Assembly: GCA_022414725.1 (NCBI GenBank)
Contig: CM039464.1
Location: 40,039,945 to 40,103,944, forward strand
DNA from: Microglena sp. YARC
Taxonomy: Eukaryota > Chlorophyta > Chlorophyceae > Chlamydomonadales > Chlamydomonadaceae
DNA: 64,000 nucleotides
Direction: 5' to 3'
The notes under the pieces were generated by a model. That model searched no databases and was not told the origin of the DNA. It worked only from the letters and a program-made list of their open reading frames with translations. This document shows, one piece after another, positions 45,322 through 55,674 of the stretch (position 1 is its first letter; the number at the start of each line of letters is the position of its first letter). The translations under genes and the position numbers were made by a program.

Positions 45322-46676
45322 CCCTCATACTGGGAACCTCAAGTATTCGACGTCTGCCAGGCCCACTCAATGAATAGCCAACTTGGGGTCCCCAGGCCAC
45401 CAACAGCCTCCCCCACCCAGCCATCCCCACCAGCCTAAACACATCCAGATCCAACTGCCCACCCCCCCACCCCACGTGTAGAGGAGGAGACCAACCCCCC
45501 TCTCCCCTCCCTCTTCTCCCCTCCCAACCCCACCTCCCATACTGGGAACCCCAAGCATATAATTTCTGCCAGTCCCACGCCATAAATACCTACCTAGGAG
45601 GTCCGTACATAGAACCCCTAGTTATCCTCGCATACGCTGATCACCTCCACACCAGCCGCCGCCGTAGAATTAGGGACGAGCACTACACAACTGGACACGG
45701 CCAGGGCAACTTCTCAGTCCCCCTGCTTAGCTCCTTCCTGCATCTACACCACCCCATTGTGGCATCCTCACCCCGCTGTATATAACCCCCCTTACACCCC
45801 TGCTCAGCTTCCCCTTCCTAACCATGGACACCGAGAGACATACCCCAAGGGCATCATGCCGGGCAGCACAAAGGAACATATATTAGAGCGCCTCCACCCC
45901 CACCAGGCATGCATACTCAACTTCAGCACGGTATTTGGCCATGCAGCCACAATCAAACACTTCCAGGGTGAGTGGTACTTGATAGACTCTCTCAACCACC
46001 AACCCATTCTCCTGAACACCCCTCGTAAATGGGCGAGCATCCAGGGCCACACCTATACACTACAACCAGGACAACCCAATGAAGCATGGCTAGATCACAA
46101 CCCCATCAACCCTATGGAGGAGGACCTCCCGGAGGACCCCATGGAGGAGGACCAAGCCACCACCCACACCCCCGCCGTACAAACAACCCAGACCACCCAC
46201 CGCACCAATCTCCCATATTGGGAACCCCAAATCGACTCCAACTGCCAAATACACTCCATCAACATTTACCTGGGTACAAAGCTCTTGATCTTGACGAAAT
46301 CCTAGACTTTTCTGTAAAATTAGACACTCATGTGCGCAACTATACGTGCCAACAATGGACCCTAGAAGGGCACTATGACAGTCTCACTGGTAACTATACT
46401 AGCAATCTTATTAATTTCTACCTTTCTTCCAACAAATCTCACCTTGGCCTCCTTACTAAGCACACCAACCCAAGATACATTCCCCACCATATTAGCCCCC
46501 ACACAGAAATTGCAGGGACTTCACTGACCTACTCTGAAGGTATCATGCTGGGCAGCTCACAGATGCAGATCCTACAACGCATCCCTACCAACTGCTCTTG
46601 CTTCCTCCTACATTATCACTCTGGATATGGACATGCTAAGGCCATTAAGCAACTGGACGGTGAGTGGTGGATATGA
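45322..46676 (+). CDS. Josephin-like cysteine-protease modules (three Cys halves, two His halves)
   Basis: A motif YWEPQ-x4-C-x2-H-x2-N-x2-L occurs three times, with the Cys codons at 45355, 45567 and 46242 (CQAHSMN, CQSHAIN, CQIHSIN). A second motif, GHAATIKHFQGEWYLIDS, has its His at 45940 and Asp at 45985; a diverged copy, GHAKAIKQLDGEWWI, has its His at 46632 and breaks at a stop just before the acidic position. In Josephin deubiquitinases the spacing is the same: Gln at Cys-5, His at Cys+3, Asn at Cys+6, and His followed 15 residues later by Asn or Asp, with Trp at His+11. The predicted role is a clan CA cysteine protease, perhaps removing ubiquitin. Dualen is known to carry a cysteine protease, which supports this. 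Frames 1 and 3 alternate, so no intact module is encoded as written. Confidence 0.7.
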
Positions 46677-46897
46677 ACTCTGAAGGCCCCTATCCCCTGA
46701 AGCCTCCTGACTAGCAACATCTTCAAGGGCACATTTACACCCTTACAGACACATCTGGACTACCCTGCCCTCAACTTTTCCAGCCTGAAATTTACTTTGA
46801 ACCAAACAACCCAACTCAAACTATCATTATAGACCTACCTACCACTCTTACTCACAATGCTACCGACTCCTCAGACCAGATAGATCTTACAGACCAG
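46677..46897 (+). other. Broken coding stretch between protease modules and APE domain
   Basis: Acidic and Thr-rich coding potential continues in shifting frames. Tandem units TTACAGACCAGATAGATC and TTACAGACCAGATGGATC lie near 46875-46910. No domain is recognised. Confidence 0.4.
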
Positions 46898-48474
46898 ATG
46901 GATCTTACAGACTCCTCACAACTTCAACAACTTCTCTCAGACCTTCCACACCCTACAGATCACATTCACCCTGCAGATCCTACAGAGCCCCCAGCTCCTA
47001 CAGAAACTGTAGACCTTGTCTCTGATGATGAGGAGCCTCCCAAATCTAAGAAACCTAAAAGAACCTCTACCCGTTGCAACCCCACTTCCCTCCACTCAAA
47101 CTCTACACATAAATCACCGACCACCAAAAAAAACAACCAGGGATACAACTCAACCTCCCAAGACTAACCTTCCTATCCCTACTAGACCTGCCATACCCGA
47201 CAGCAACAAGATGCGCCAGAGCAGGATCTTTGGAGCAGAACCTCCTACCAAGAAACCTGCTCCCCCCAGACTCACCACAAAAACCCTTCCAAAGAAAAGA
47301 ATTAAAATAACCCACACTACCTCATATCCTGTTCAAACAGCAGCAACTGCACTCTATCTCACTAACATTATCACTTCCAACTGCAGAGGCATCTTCTCAT
47401 CCTGGGAAACACTCTACGACCATATTCGAACTAATGAGCCAGACATTGCTATTCTCACCGAAACAAAACTCACCTCTAACAACACAGGTATAATTAATAT
47501 GATCAAACAAGACCTATCTGACTACCACTTTCATCACAAGCAGCAAAACCATTAAGCAAGCTACCAATGCAGACAACATTGTAACCCGCTCAGCTGGAGT
47601 TATCACACTTATAAAAAAGACTCTTACTACACATCCAATTAAACATGAAGTCCCCACTGACATAGCTGGTCATCTCACTCATCAAACTATTAACAACACT
47701 ACCCACATTTTAGGCGTCTACATGCCCTGCAATGACCCTGCCAAAAGAGCCCGAATTTATGAACACATTCACTACATTATATCCCAAAACCCCTCTCATC
47801 ACTATATTGCAGGGGAGACTGGAATGCAGCCTACTACCTTACTGATAGAAGCAACACAATCAAGCACCTGGAGGACCAGCCCCACTATCAACACCTTAAT
47901 AAATATCCAATTCACATTCAACCGTCACCACGTCCCCACACTTACTCAGACAACACTTCCTACAGTAGCAGGATAGATGACATCATTCTCATCAACCCCC
48001 CAACTGCAACCACGGTGACAGAAACTGCACACCAAAATGGGAGACACACTGGACCACTTGACCCTGGAACAACACATTACCTCCTCTTTCTTTCCCCCTC
48101 CTAACCTTGACATACCACCTCACAATCCAACACCTCAACTGCAGCTTCCCCTCAAGCAACAAGACATGGCCAAAGCTAAAGAAGTCATCTCTAATCAATT
48201 TCTCCATCAATTCCAGCACAGCCACATTAACATAGATAAAGCCTGGACTATAGCACAAACTTTACTGGGAGAAGATAAAACATCTGCACACATTCAATCT
48301 ATTAGACAAGAACTCAAAGCCACCATACCAGAAGACCTTAACAGCATGACAAATCATCTCATGGTCACTCTTCACCAAGCTCTCTCCATCATGACTGACA
48401 CCTGCCCTACCAAGCCTAGTACACCAGGCACCTTCCTGCCAAGACAAACTGCCCAAAACCTACAGAAGACTTAA
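46898..48474 (+). CDS. APE-type endonuclease of the Dualen-like element, frames broken
   Basis: An acidic Pro-rich linker ends in a nuclear-localisation-like cluster KSKKPKR (about 47042-47065). Next comes an exonuclease-endonuclease-phosphatase domain: IITSNCRGIFSSWETL, then DIAILTETKL with the catalytic Glu at 47460, and HILGVYMP. The GDWN motif is recovered only if one G is added to the G run at 47811-47814. RIDDIIL follows, and a DH-type end (LDHLTL) at 48049-48066. A helical linker, MAKAKEVISNQFLHQF onward, leads to the RT. The enzyme nicks target DNA to prime reverse transcription. At least three frames are needed to read it. Confidence 0.85.
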
Positions 48475-48538
48475 CTACCATATTAAACACATTAAAGCAC
48501 TCCGAACAGCTTCCAACCACCTTGACCAACAACAATAC

Positions 48539-50290
48539 ATGGAACTTAGAAGCACACCTCACACGGCAGGCACATACTCGCCCACCACTAAAATTAAAAT
48601 ACAACAGCACTTTCAAAAGTTACTCCTCTCTGACTATTCTCTCTCCTTAACTGCTGATATTAAACAAAGTATTACAGAATTACGTCACATGCAGGTTGCA
48701 CTCAAAGAGGAGAGAGCAACCGCCTCCATTAAGAAATTCCGACGCCGCCTCAGCACACAAGCACGACAAACTCACAGGTATATTTTTCTCTCCTGAAAAT
48801 CACACACACACACCCACTGCTCTACTGGACGCATCCACACACACACTCAGCACTAGCACCCAGGGTCTCTTGGAAGTTATGACTAAACATATGGGAAAAC
48901 TCATGTCACCTCCCACTCCACCCATCTCAGATGACTATACACGACACGCCACCCCCCCTCCATGGGAAACACATACAGACAAATACCACTTGGAAACTCC
49001 AGCCAACTCCATACAAAACACTGCCTCTCCCTACACCTTTCTCTCCTCCTCAACCACCTATGCTGACTGTATTAGGAAACTCTCTACCAACAAAGCCACT
49101 GGCCCAGACGGCATACCTAATGAATTACTTATGTGCCTCCCACAGGAAATGCACCTCATCATACACAAACTCATGCAGCTAGTATGGATCCTGGGAGAAA
49201 CACCAGACTGCTGGAAAACCTCACACACAGTCATGCTCTACAAAAAATCAGATCCTTGCTTACCTCAAACTACAGGCCAATAGGCCTTAACAATGCTGTA
49301 GCCAAACTCTGACCTCCCTTGTTACTAACACTATTACTACCTACTCTGAAACCAACCACATTCTTAGCGCCTGCCAAGAAGGTTTCAGAAAAGACAAAAG
49401 TACCTATAGACAACTCTTGAACCTACTCCACAACATTGAGGACGCTGCCCTCTTCCACCAGGACCTCTATGCTGCCTACTTCGACTTTAGCTCTGCTTTT
49501 AACATGATTGATCACCAAAAACTTCTCTGCATCATGCACAGCTTGGGTTATACCCACGACACTATAGACACTATTAAAGGAATCTACACAAACTCTACTA
49601 CACATATTCTCCTTAACAATACACCTGGCTCCCCCATCCCCATCACTAGGGGCACCATCCAGGGGATACTCTCTCCCCCCTACTCTTCATTATCTTTCTA
49701 GAACCCCTACACAGATGGCTCCGTTCTGGGGACGAGGATACAGGGCAGCATCCCTACCCTCCGAAACAGCAGATGAACACCACACCAGCAGCTTGGGGTA
49801 TGCTGACGACACTGCTGTTCCTAACCGGCAGCTCAGAGGACCTTCGCATCCAATGTGGTAAAGTTCAAACTTTTAGCATCTGGTCGGGGCATTCCTCTTA
49901 ACGCCACCAAATGTGTGGTCAGTGGCATACTCCACAAATCACACCCCTCTCAACCTACTCACAACAACACTCTCAAACAAAGGCTAGATAAAATTCCACT
50001 AGGAAACTCCTATGCTACCTACCAGCCGCCTGACCAAGCCTACAAATACTTGGGGGTTCACATCTCACTTACCTTAAATTGGAAAACTCAACTCCACTCT
50101 ACTATTGAAACCATTCACAACAAAAGGGCTGAGTATCCTCACCAAAGCTAAAAACAGGGCAACCCCCACCCAATGCTTACGAATAATTTCACAATGTGTC
50201 AGAGCAGCTATTAAATACCCCATGATAGTAGCTCCCTTCTCACTAACCGACATTCACGTCATTGACAGAGCAGTATTAAAAAACAGTTAA
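48539..50290 (+). CDS. Reverse transcriptase of the Dualen-like element, frames broken
   Basis: Motifs in order: LSTNKATGPDGIPNELL, WKTSHTVMLYKKSD, NYRPIGLNNAVAKL (about 49266-49310), CQEGFRKDKSTYRQLL, catalytic motif A DFSSAFNMID (Asp at 49483), TRGTIQG followed by DTLSPLLFIIF in the next frame, catalytic box GYADDTAV (Asp pair at 49805-49810), PLNATKCVVSG and YKYLGVHI. Frames change near 49290-49310, 49668-49680 and 49815-49850. Two of these lie at G or C runs. All catalytic residues are present. Confidence 0.93.
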
Positions 50291-50531
50291 ACTCTGTTGC
50301 TCCCTTCCCAGATCTTTTCCGACAAGAGCACTCCACCTCCCTAAAACAGAGGCAGGACTAGGGGTGCCCTCCCTACTCACTGAATACACCCAGATTACTG
50401 CAACAGCCCTCACCCAGTCCATGAACGACCAAGGTCACCTGGGAATCCTCACTAGAGCTCTCCTTAATAAATCAACTTCCACCATGACCACTCTAGATCC
50501 TCTCTCTCTATCCCGCAAGCAACTATAGTAT

Positions 50532-52250
50532 ATGTCCCTAGCCCGCCAGCTGGAAATTATTAAAAAATCTGACATAACAATTTCTTGGAATGACACAGAA
50601 TTTCTTGACAAACTTAACATACACTCTCTTCCTCTCCCTCCACAGGCAATCCCTGTATCACTCATGACTCCATTCCATGACCTGGCCATCTATTCATACC
50701 ATGAACTGGTCACCCCCATGGGAACTCACCTTGTCAGCACTACAGATCTCTCTCTTATCACCTTACACAAAGTTCCTAAACACCACAAACGGTCCCTGAA
50801 CCGCCTCACCGCTCACCTCTCCTCCCTCCAAACTGTCGCCTCCCCAATACACTCTGACCCACTTCCCCTCTCACACCGACAACTTGCGCCCGGTTACGCA
50901 ATTGCGCAGAACACAACGATAACGTTAAATCTCCTGCTTCTATTGAACCCTCCACCCCACCCACCCAGCGTTACCAACCTCACGCCACTGTTACTGACGC
51001 AGACTACGAGGCGGATTCCATTGGGGACCTGGAAGGAAACCAATGGTGGCGTGCCCACGCAGACCGAAGGCAGTCACGCGCACCAAGCATGGGGCTGCCC
51101 CAACAGTGATGCCACCTGGCAGCACGCCACTACTTGTGCAAATCCTGGATCCGTCACTCCTCCACCTCTAAATTTTTACCGTGCATATAGAATAACTCCC
51201 ACCTCACACCCTGACAGGATCCGCGAGGCCATGACATCCCCCGACAGCAGCGCACCTGCACCACCGGCGCGCCTGCTCCACCTTACCTACGGATCCCAAT
51301 ACAAAGCCCTGCACATCACGAGCTGGCGGGGCAAGCGCTCCTACAACGACGACAAACTAGTCACTTCCACTGTTGTCCACGTTCAATGGGCCCCAACCAT
51401 CATGCACAACGAACATATCAACTCCTACACACACATGGGATACAGCATCCACCAAGCACATCTCTTACCTCCACTACCTCCACCATACATTGGAAACCCC
51501 AATCTCACCATGCGTCTCACCTTGTTGAACTTTTGGGACAACCAGCATACGACCAATTAACCCACACTTTTAAAACTACTCCCCCATTAACCACACACCT
51601 CAACCCTAGGAAGGACACCCACCTTACTAACCTTCAACAAGAAGGCCAATGGGCTACCTCCCCAGGATTTAATGCTGACAACCACAACCTTGTTCACAAA
51701 CTTCTGAAAATTGACACACACGACAGGCACCCAGACTGGGACATTCAACCACCCTCAGCCTACATTATACAAACAGGCATCCTCACCACTCTGGATGACC
51801 AATCCACACACACACACACCAACGTTTCATATCTTTATAACCCCACTGGTCACTGTCTTGGGCACATTCCCAACGACAGACTAACCTCTCTCAAACAAAA
51901 CTATGACCACTTCAAAAATCACCACCCTACCAAATGGAACCAACTGACCCAAGGAGGAACATACCACACTGACTTAGCTGCCCTCTTCACCAGATACAGA
52001 GCTGCTCTTGCTGCTACCAACACTCTTTCTCCTTTTCTCTACCAAGCAGCAGCTGCTCTGGGCATTACTCACCATCGTACTTCTAACCCCTTAGCTACGA
52101 CCAAAGCCTCACCAGCTTCTCTTCTACCAGCCCTGCTGATCAGCTCTTTGGCTCCAACCAAGACCCCTTTCTTACCATCTGGACTGGGGGCTCACTGGTG
52201 GACATTCCTAACTCCACGACACAAGCACACCAAGCTCTAAGGTGGGCCCT
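50532..52250 (+). CDS. Unknown region between reverse transcriptase and RNase H
   Basis: Two long frames, 50532-51560 and 51386-52240, join near 51520-51545 and give about 560 residues. They contain WGCPNSDATWQHATTC (a possible Cys/His cluster), HLTYGSQYKALHITSW and a GGSLVDIP segment in the next frame at about 52180-52210. I recognise no known domain. RNase H normally follows the RT more closely, so this long insert is notable. Confidence 0.6.
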
Positions 52251-52255
52251 AGCCA

Positions 52256-53180
52256 GTGCTGACCATGCTGAAAATACTCTCAGCCCTACCTCACTGCACC
52301 CTGATGCTCCTCCCTGACAACCTTGCTGCCCCTTACAAAACCCTCCTCCACCACTCCTGGATTCACTATATTGACTTCAGACCACAGTCTGAATTTTATA
52401 CTACCTCTGAAATTTGGCTTGGCAGCAAATCTCACACTCCACCCTCCACCCACAAACTCCACCTCATCCTTATATGCAACCCCCACAGCGAAGATACCTA
52501 TTTTCCTAAACTCCCAGATTTTATTGACCAATGGACATACTACATGCAAAGCCTCTCCTCATCCTGGGAGCCCTCTACTATCACTCCACCTCCCACTCTT
52601 ACCTTCTCTGACATTGTCATTACTTACCCCCGGAAACTCAAATCTCTTGCCAAAAATCCTTGGCAAACTCCACTCCACCAACACCCTCCTCCCTCTCTTC
52701 TTACCACTACTCACCCTTGTCCTCACCTAGCTACCCCCTCCTCAGGCCTCCAGGTCTACACAGATGGTAGCCTAATAAAAGGTGAACCAGGGCACCCTAG
52801 TAAAATAGGTGCTGCAGTATATGTCCCGGCTGCAGGACAAAGCTACACCATCAACCCTGGGGAATAGGGGCCACCAAAACTAACAACAGGGCAGAACTGG
52901 TAGCCATCCACCAAGCCCTTCTCAACATTGACTATGACACATCCCTTACACTCCATACAGACAGCCTCTGCTCTCTTCAACTTATTACAAAAATGATTCA
53001 TGACCCTACCACAACAACCCGTTCCATTCATACTGAACTTCTGCAATCAATTCAAAAACACCTCATTCAACGCATCCTGCATGGCTCACACACCACTCTT
53101 TGTAAAGTCCGTTCCCACACAGGTATCCTTGGAAATGACAGGGCAGACACTCTGGCACGCAAGGCAGCTGAGCACCCTGC
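52256..53180 (+). CDS. RNase H domain of the Dualen-like element
   Basis: A poorly conserved lead-in is followed by LQVYTDGSLIKG with catalytic Asp at 52763, KTNNRAELVAIHQAL with Glu at 52894, LHTDSLCSLQLI with Asp at 52960, and RSHTGILGNDRADTLA with the last Asp at 53137. All four active-site residues are present. A TAG at 52866-52868 after NPGE marks a one-base shift; the next frame continues without loss. Confidence 0.92.
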
Positions 53181-54208
53181 CTCCACCAATTTTACTGACA
53201 ACAATGGGGAAATCCCCCGCCACAATGTCTACTGGCCCACAGTTCAACCTCCTCGCACACCCATGGGAGATATTCCCCCACGCATCCTAGCACCTAACCT
53301 TACACAAGGTATCACCTCTAACCTGCCCACTAGCTGCCACCTTGGCCAACACCCTCTTAAAGGGATTTATGCAACCACCTGGGCTGATAACACTCCCCAC
53401 CAACTTCCTCATGCAAGTAACAAATTTTGGACCTCAACCCTTATCCAACATAAAACTAAATTCCACATCCTTAAAGCCCGCTGGGGTAGACTGTGGAACC
53501 GTAAACTTGCATTCCGCTGGAAACTCCCTTATATTACAAGCACTCACCCACCCACGAACTCCCTATGCCCCATTTGCCACACCTGTGAGGACGGAGCGGG
53601 CCACATCCTTGCGGGCTGCACACACCAGACTTTCAAGGGGCTCTATATCAAGAGACATGACGCCGCAGTGCGACTCATCCACAAGGCCATTTGCACCGGA
53701 GCCCTGGGATCCCACAGAATGATCATGGACGCTGGCAAGGAAGAGGACCTCCCCAGGGGGGTCCTGGGCAAACGTCTCCCTTACTGGTTACGCCCCTCCA
53801 ATATTACTGTAGCGGACTGGAAGAGAATGAGACCTGATCTTGCCGTCCTACCTGACATAGACTCTCCTACCTGTATGTCTGATAAAGAACTCTGGGTTCT
53901 TGAGCTTGGATACTGCTCTGATACCAAACCATGCTACTAAGTTTATCACTAAACACGCCCAGCATGTTGAATTAGTAAATGGCCTTAGATCGGCTGGATA
54001 CCTCGTTCACTATGAAGTTATCACCGTTGGAACAACTGGTACTATTCCAACCTCTTTTTTGACTTCTATGACCACTCTTGGACTTCAGAGATCATGTGCC
54101 CTCAAACTGGCGGACACAGTCCACTCCCACACCATCACTAGCTTTCAGAGTATTTTACAGTGCAGACGTTTTATGGAAGCACACCCCGGGTCGATACCCG
54201 GGGACTAG
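53181..54208 (+). CDS. CCHC zinc finger and restriction-like endonuclease (RLE) of the Dualen-like element
   Basis: After the RNase H the frame runs to 53940. It has CPICHTCEDGAGHILAGC (CCHC finger from 53565), then KRHDAAVRLIHKAI, RMRPDLAVL near 53824-53850 and WVLELGYCSDT near 53890-53924. The RPD and E positions are the nuclease core of R2-type restriction-like endonucleases. The C-terminal part (KHAQHVELVNGLRSAGYLV, VGTTGTIP) continues in the next frame to 54208, so there is a shift near 53925-53940. With the APE domain this gives the two-endonuclease layout that defines Dualen. Confidence 0.85.
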
Positions 54209-54482
54209 CACACAGACCGTCCCCCCTCTCAGGTTTTGTCTTGCCAGCTGCATTGTGTCGGTGCTTCCCAACCGGGGTGAAAACCCCCCGTATTAGGCTG
54301 CACGGGCATGATGTGGCTACGGTGCCTGCCGGTCAGGCATCGGTGGTAATTCTTTTTACTGAGATGGCCCTACGGTGACTATAGCTAGCTCCGGCTTACG
54401 CTATGGTGTCCTTAACTTCACGTCCTGTGAGTAACGGTTCTACACGGATGTAACAATTTCAATTTCAATTTCTACTTGTAGC
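54209..54482 (+). other. 3' UTR and tail of the Dualen-like element
   Basis: No coding sequence. It ends with three CAATTT units and TCTACTTGTA (54454-54480), before a sharply different G-rich stretch. The CAATTT repeat is the likely reverse-transcription start tail. Confidence 0.6.
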
Positions 54483-54894
54483 GGGGGGGCGCGGGCAGTT
54501 ACGCGGGTACAGGGGGCGGGGACAGTTAGGCAACATGATAGCTAACGCTGGCAAGAAGCTATTCCTTTACTGGACAGCCTGTGGCGTGCTCCATCCTTTC
54601 TCTTCCATCTGACGTTCCATCTGACGTAACACAAAATTTCCAGCTCTTGCAGACAGTTGTGCTCGGATTTAGACAACTTTGCGAGGACAAATTCATTCCT
54701 CCTGCCACAACAAAGAATACAGCGAGAGAGTGAGTGATCAATGGTAGGTAGTAACATAACAATCATACGTACATGTATATATATTCATAAACATATACTC
54801 ATATACAAATACATATACGTGGACATGCAAGGGAGAGGGGGAAAATTTAAACATAAATATCATTTATATGTATCAGAAGTGGATAAAAGATCAA
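54483..54894. other. Intergenic stretch without a recognised feature
   Basis: Contains a G-rich start, mixed sequence and an A/T-rich ATACATATAC part (54770-54830). I see no gene. Confidence 0.5.
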
Positions 54895-54927
54895 TCCCCC
54901 CTCGCCTAAAAAACCTGAGGAGGGCTG

Positions 54928-54971
<44 letters not shown>

Positions 54972-55201
54972 ACCCTTAAATATTAAGACCCCCTTTTTGA
55001 AAAACTTAGATATGGATTCTGGGGGTTTACAACATGGCGCATACAATGGCATCCTCCGAATTCCCACACAGGAATTGTGTGATAGTCAAAATTCAGTTCT
55101 GCTCCTATCCCCCACCCCTCACCCCCACACAAACTCACACACGCACTCACTTTGTCACACACATTCACCCATACCCCCCACATTACCCACCCATACCCAT
55201 C
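54895..55201 (+). repeat. Left half of the dispersed repeat split by copia element 2
   Basis: CGCCTAAAAAACCTGAGGAG, a C run (about 54930-54969), CCCCTTTTTGAAAAACTTAG and ATGGATTCTGGGGG match 35740-35940. It ends at the target duplication of the copia insertion. Confidence 0.85.
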
Positions 55202-55206
55202 CATAG

Positions 55207-55547
55207 TGTCAGCATGAATTGCGGTGCTCTCACGCGTTTTATGACTTGGTGACTACTTCTGTACTTCCTTAGAACTATCGGCTCTGCCAGTACTGTGCCA
55301 GCTTCCCGTAGTGACAGCTTCCCGTAGACTGTGACATCCTTGAGTGACTCAGTCACAGCTTCCTGTTGGCTGCGTCACCGGTCTAGCCTGTACCCTGTTA
55401 GGTTCCTGGCTGCCGCCCCTTTCACCACTGGTGCCCCTTGATGGGTCTCCTGTGCTTGTAATGCTATTCTCGTCTCCGTGTATAGATTGGCGCGTCTGTT
55501 CCGCTGCAACATCTCTGTCCACTCTTCGGAGTGTATTCTAGCTGATA
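55207..55547 (+). repeat. 5' LTR of copia element 2
   Basis: 341 bases, from TGTCAGCATGAATTG to TCTAGCTGATA. The short ends TGTCAG and CTGATA are an imperfect inverted repeat. Just inside the LTR the last 17 bases are repeated twice more. Confidence 0.96.
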
Positions 55548-55580
55548 GTGTATTCTAGCTGATAGTGTATTCTAGCTGAT
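55531..55580 (+). repeat. Triplicated 17-base LTR end
   Basis: GTGTATTCTAGCTGATA occurs three times in a row: once as the end of the 5' LTR and twice inside the element. The 3' LTR has only one copy. It lies where the primer-binding site is expected. Confidence 0.9.
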
Positions 55581-55674
55581 GTCCTCCTTGCAGGCTCAGA
55601 TTGACGGGTTTGCCATGTCCAAGAACTAGGAGGTACGCTCTGTCCTATTCTCTTGCACAACGAAGTTCTCTAAT

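Larger units (their letters stand above)
41420..54482 (+). mobile_element. Dualen/RandI-like non-LTR retrotransposon with two endonucleases
   Basis: About 13 kb with coding modules in the order ORF1, hydrophobic module, Josephin-like cysteine-protease modules, nuclear-localisation-like linker, APE endonuclease, reverse transcriptase, long unknown linker, RNase H, CCHC zinc finger and restriction-like endonuclease. The combination of APE, RLE, RNase H and a cysteine protease in one LINE is the published description of the Dualen family of Chlamydomonas. The 3' end is placed at CAATTT repeats (54454-54472), a typical LINE tail. The 5' end is uncertain and set where similarity to the inverted copy (23600) begins. 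The coding frame changes at least ten times, often beside C, G or A runs, so this copy is decayed, badly sequenced, or both. Confidence 0.88.

Noticed and set aside
45227..45583. Minus-strand glycine-rich protein (also seen at 22240-22455)
   Set aside because: It is the reverse-strand shadow of the LINE protease region; the plus-strand motifs explain the conservation.
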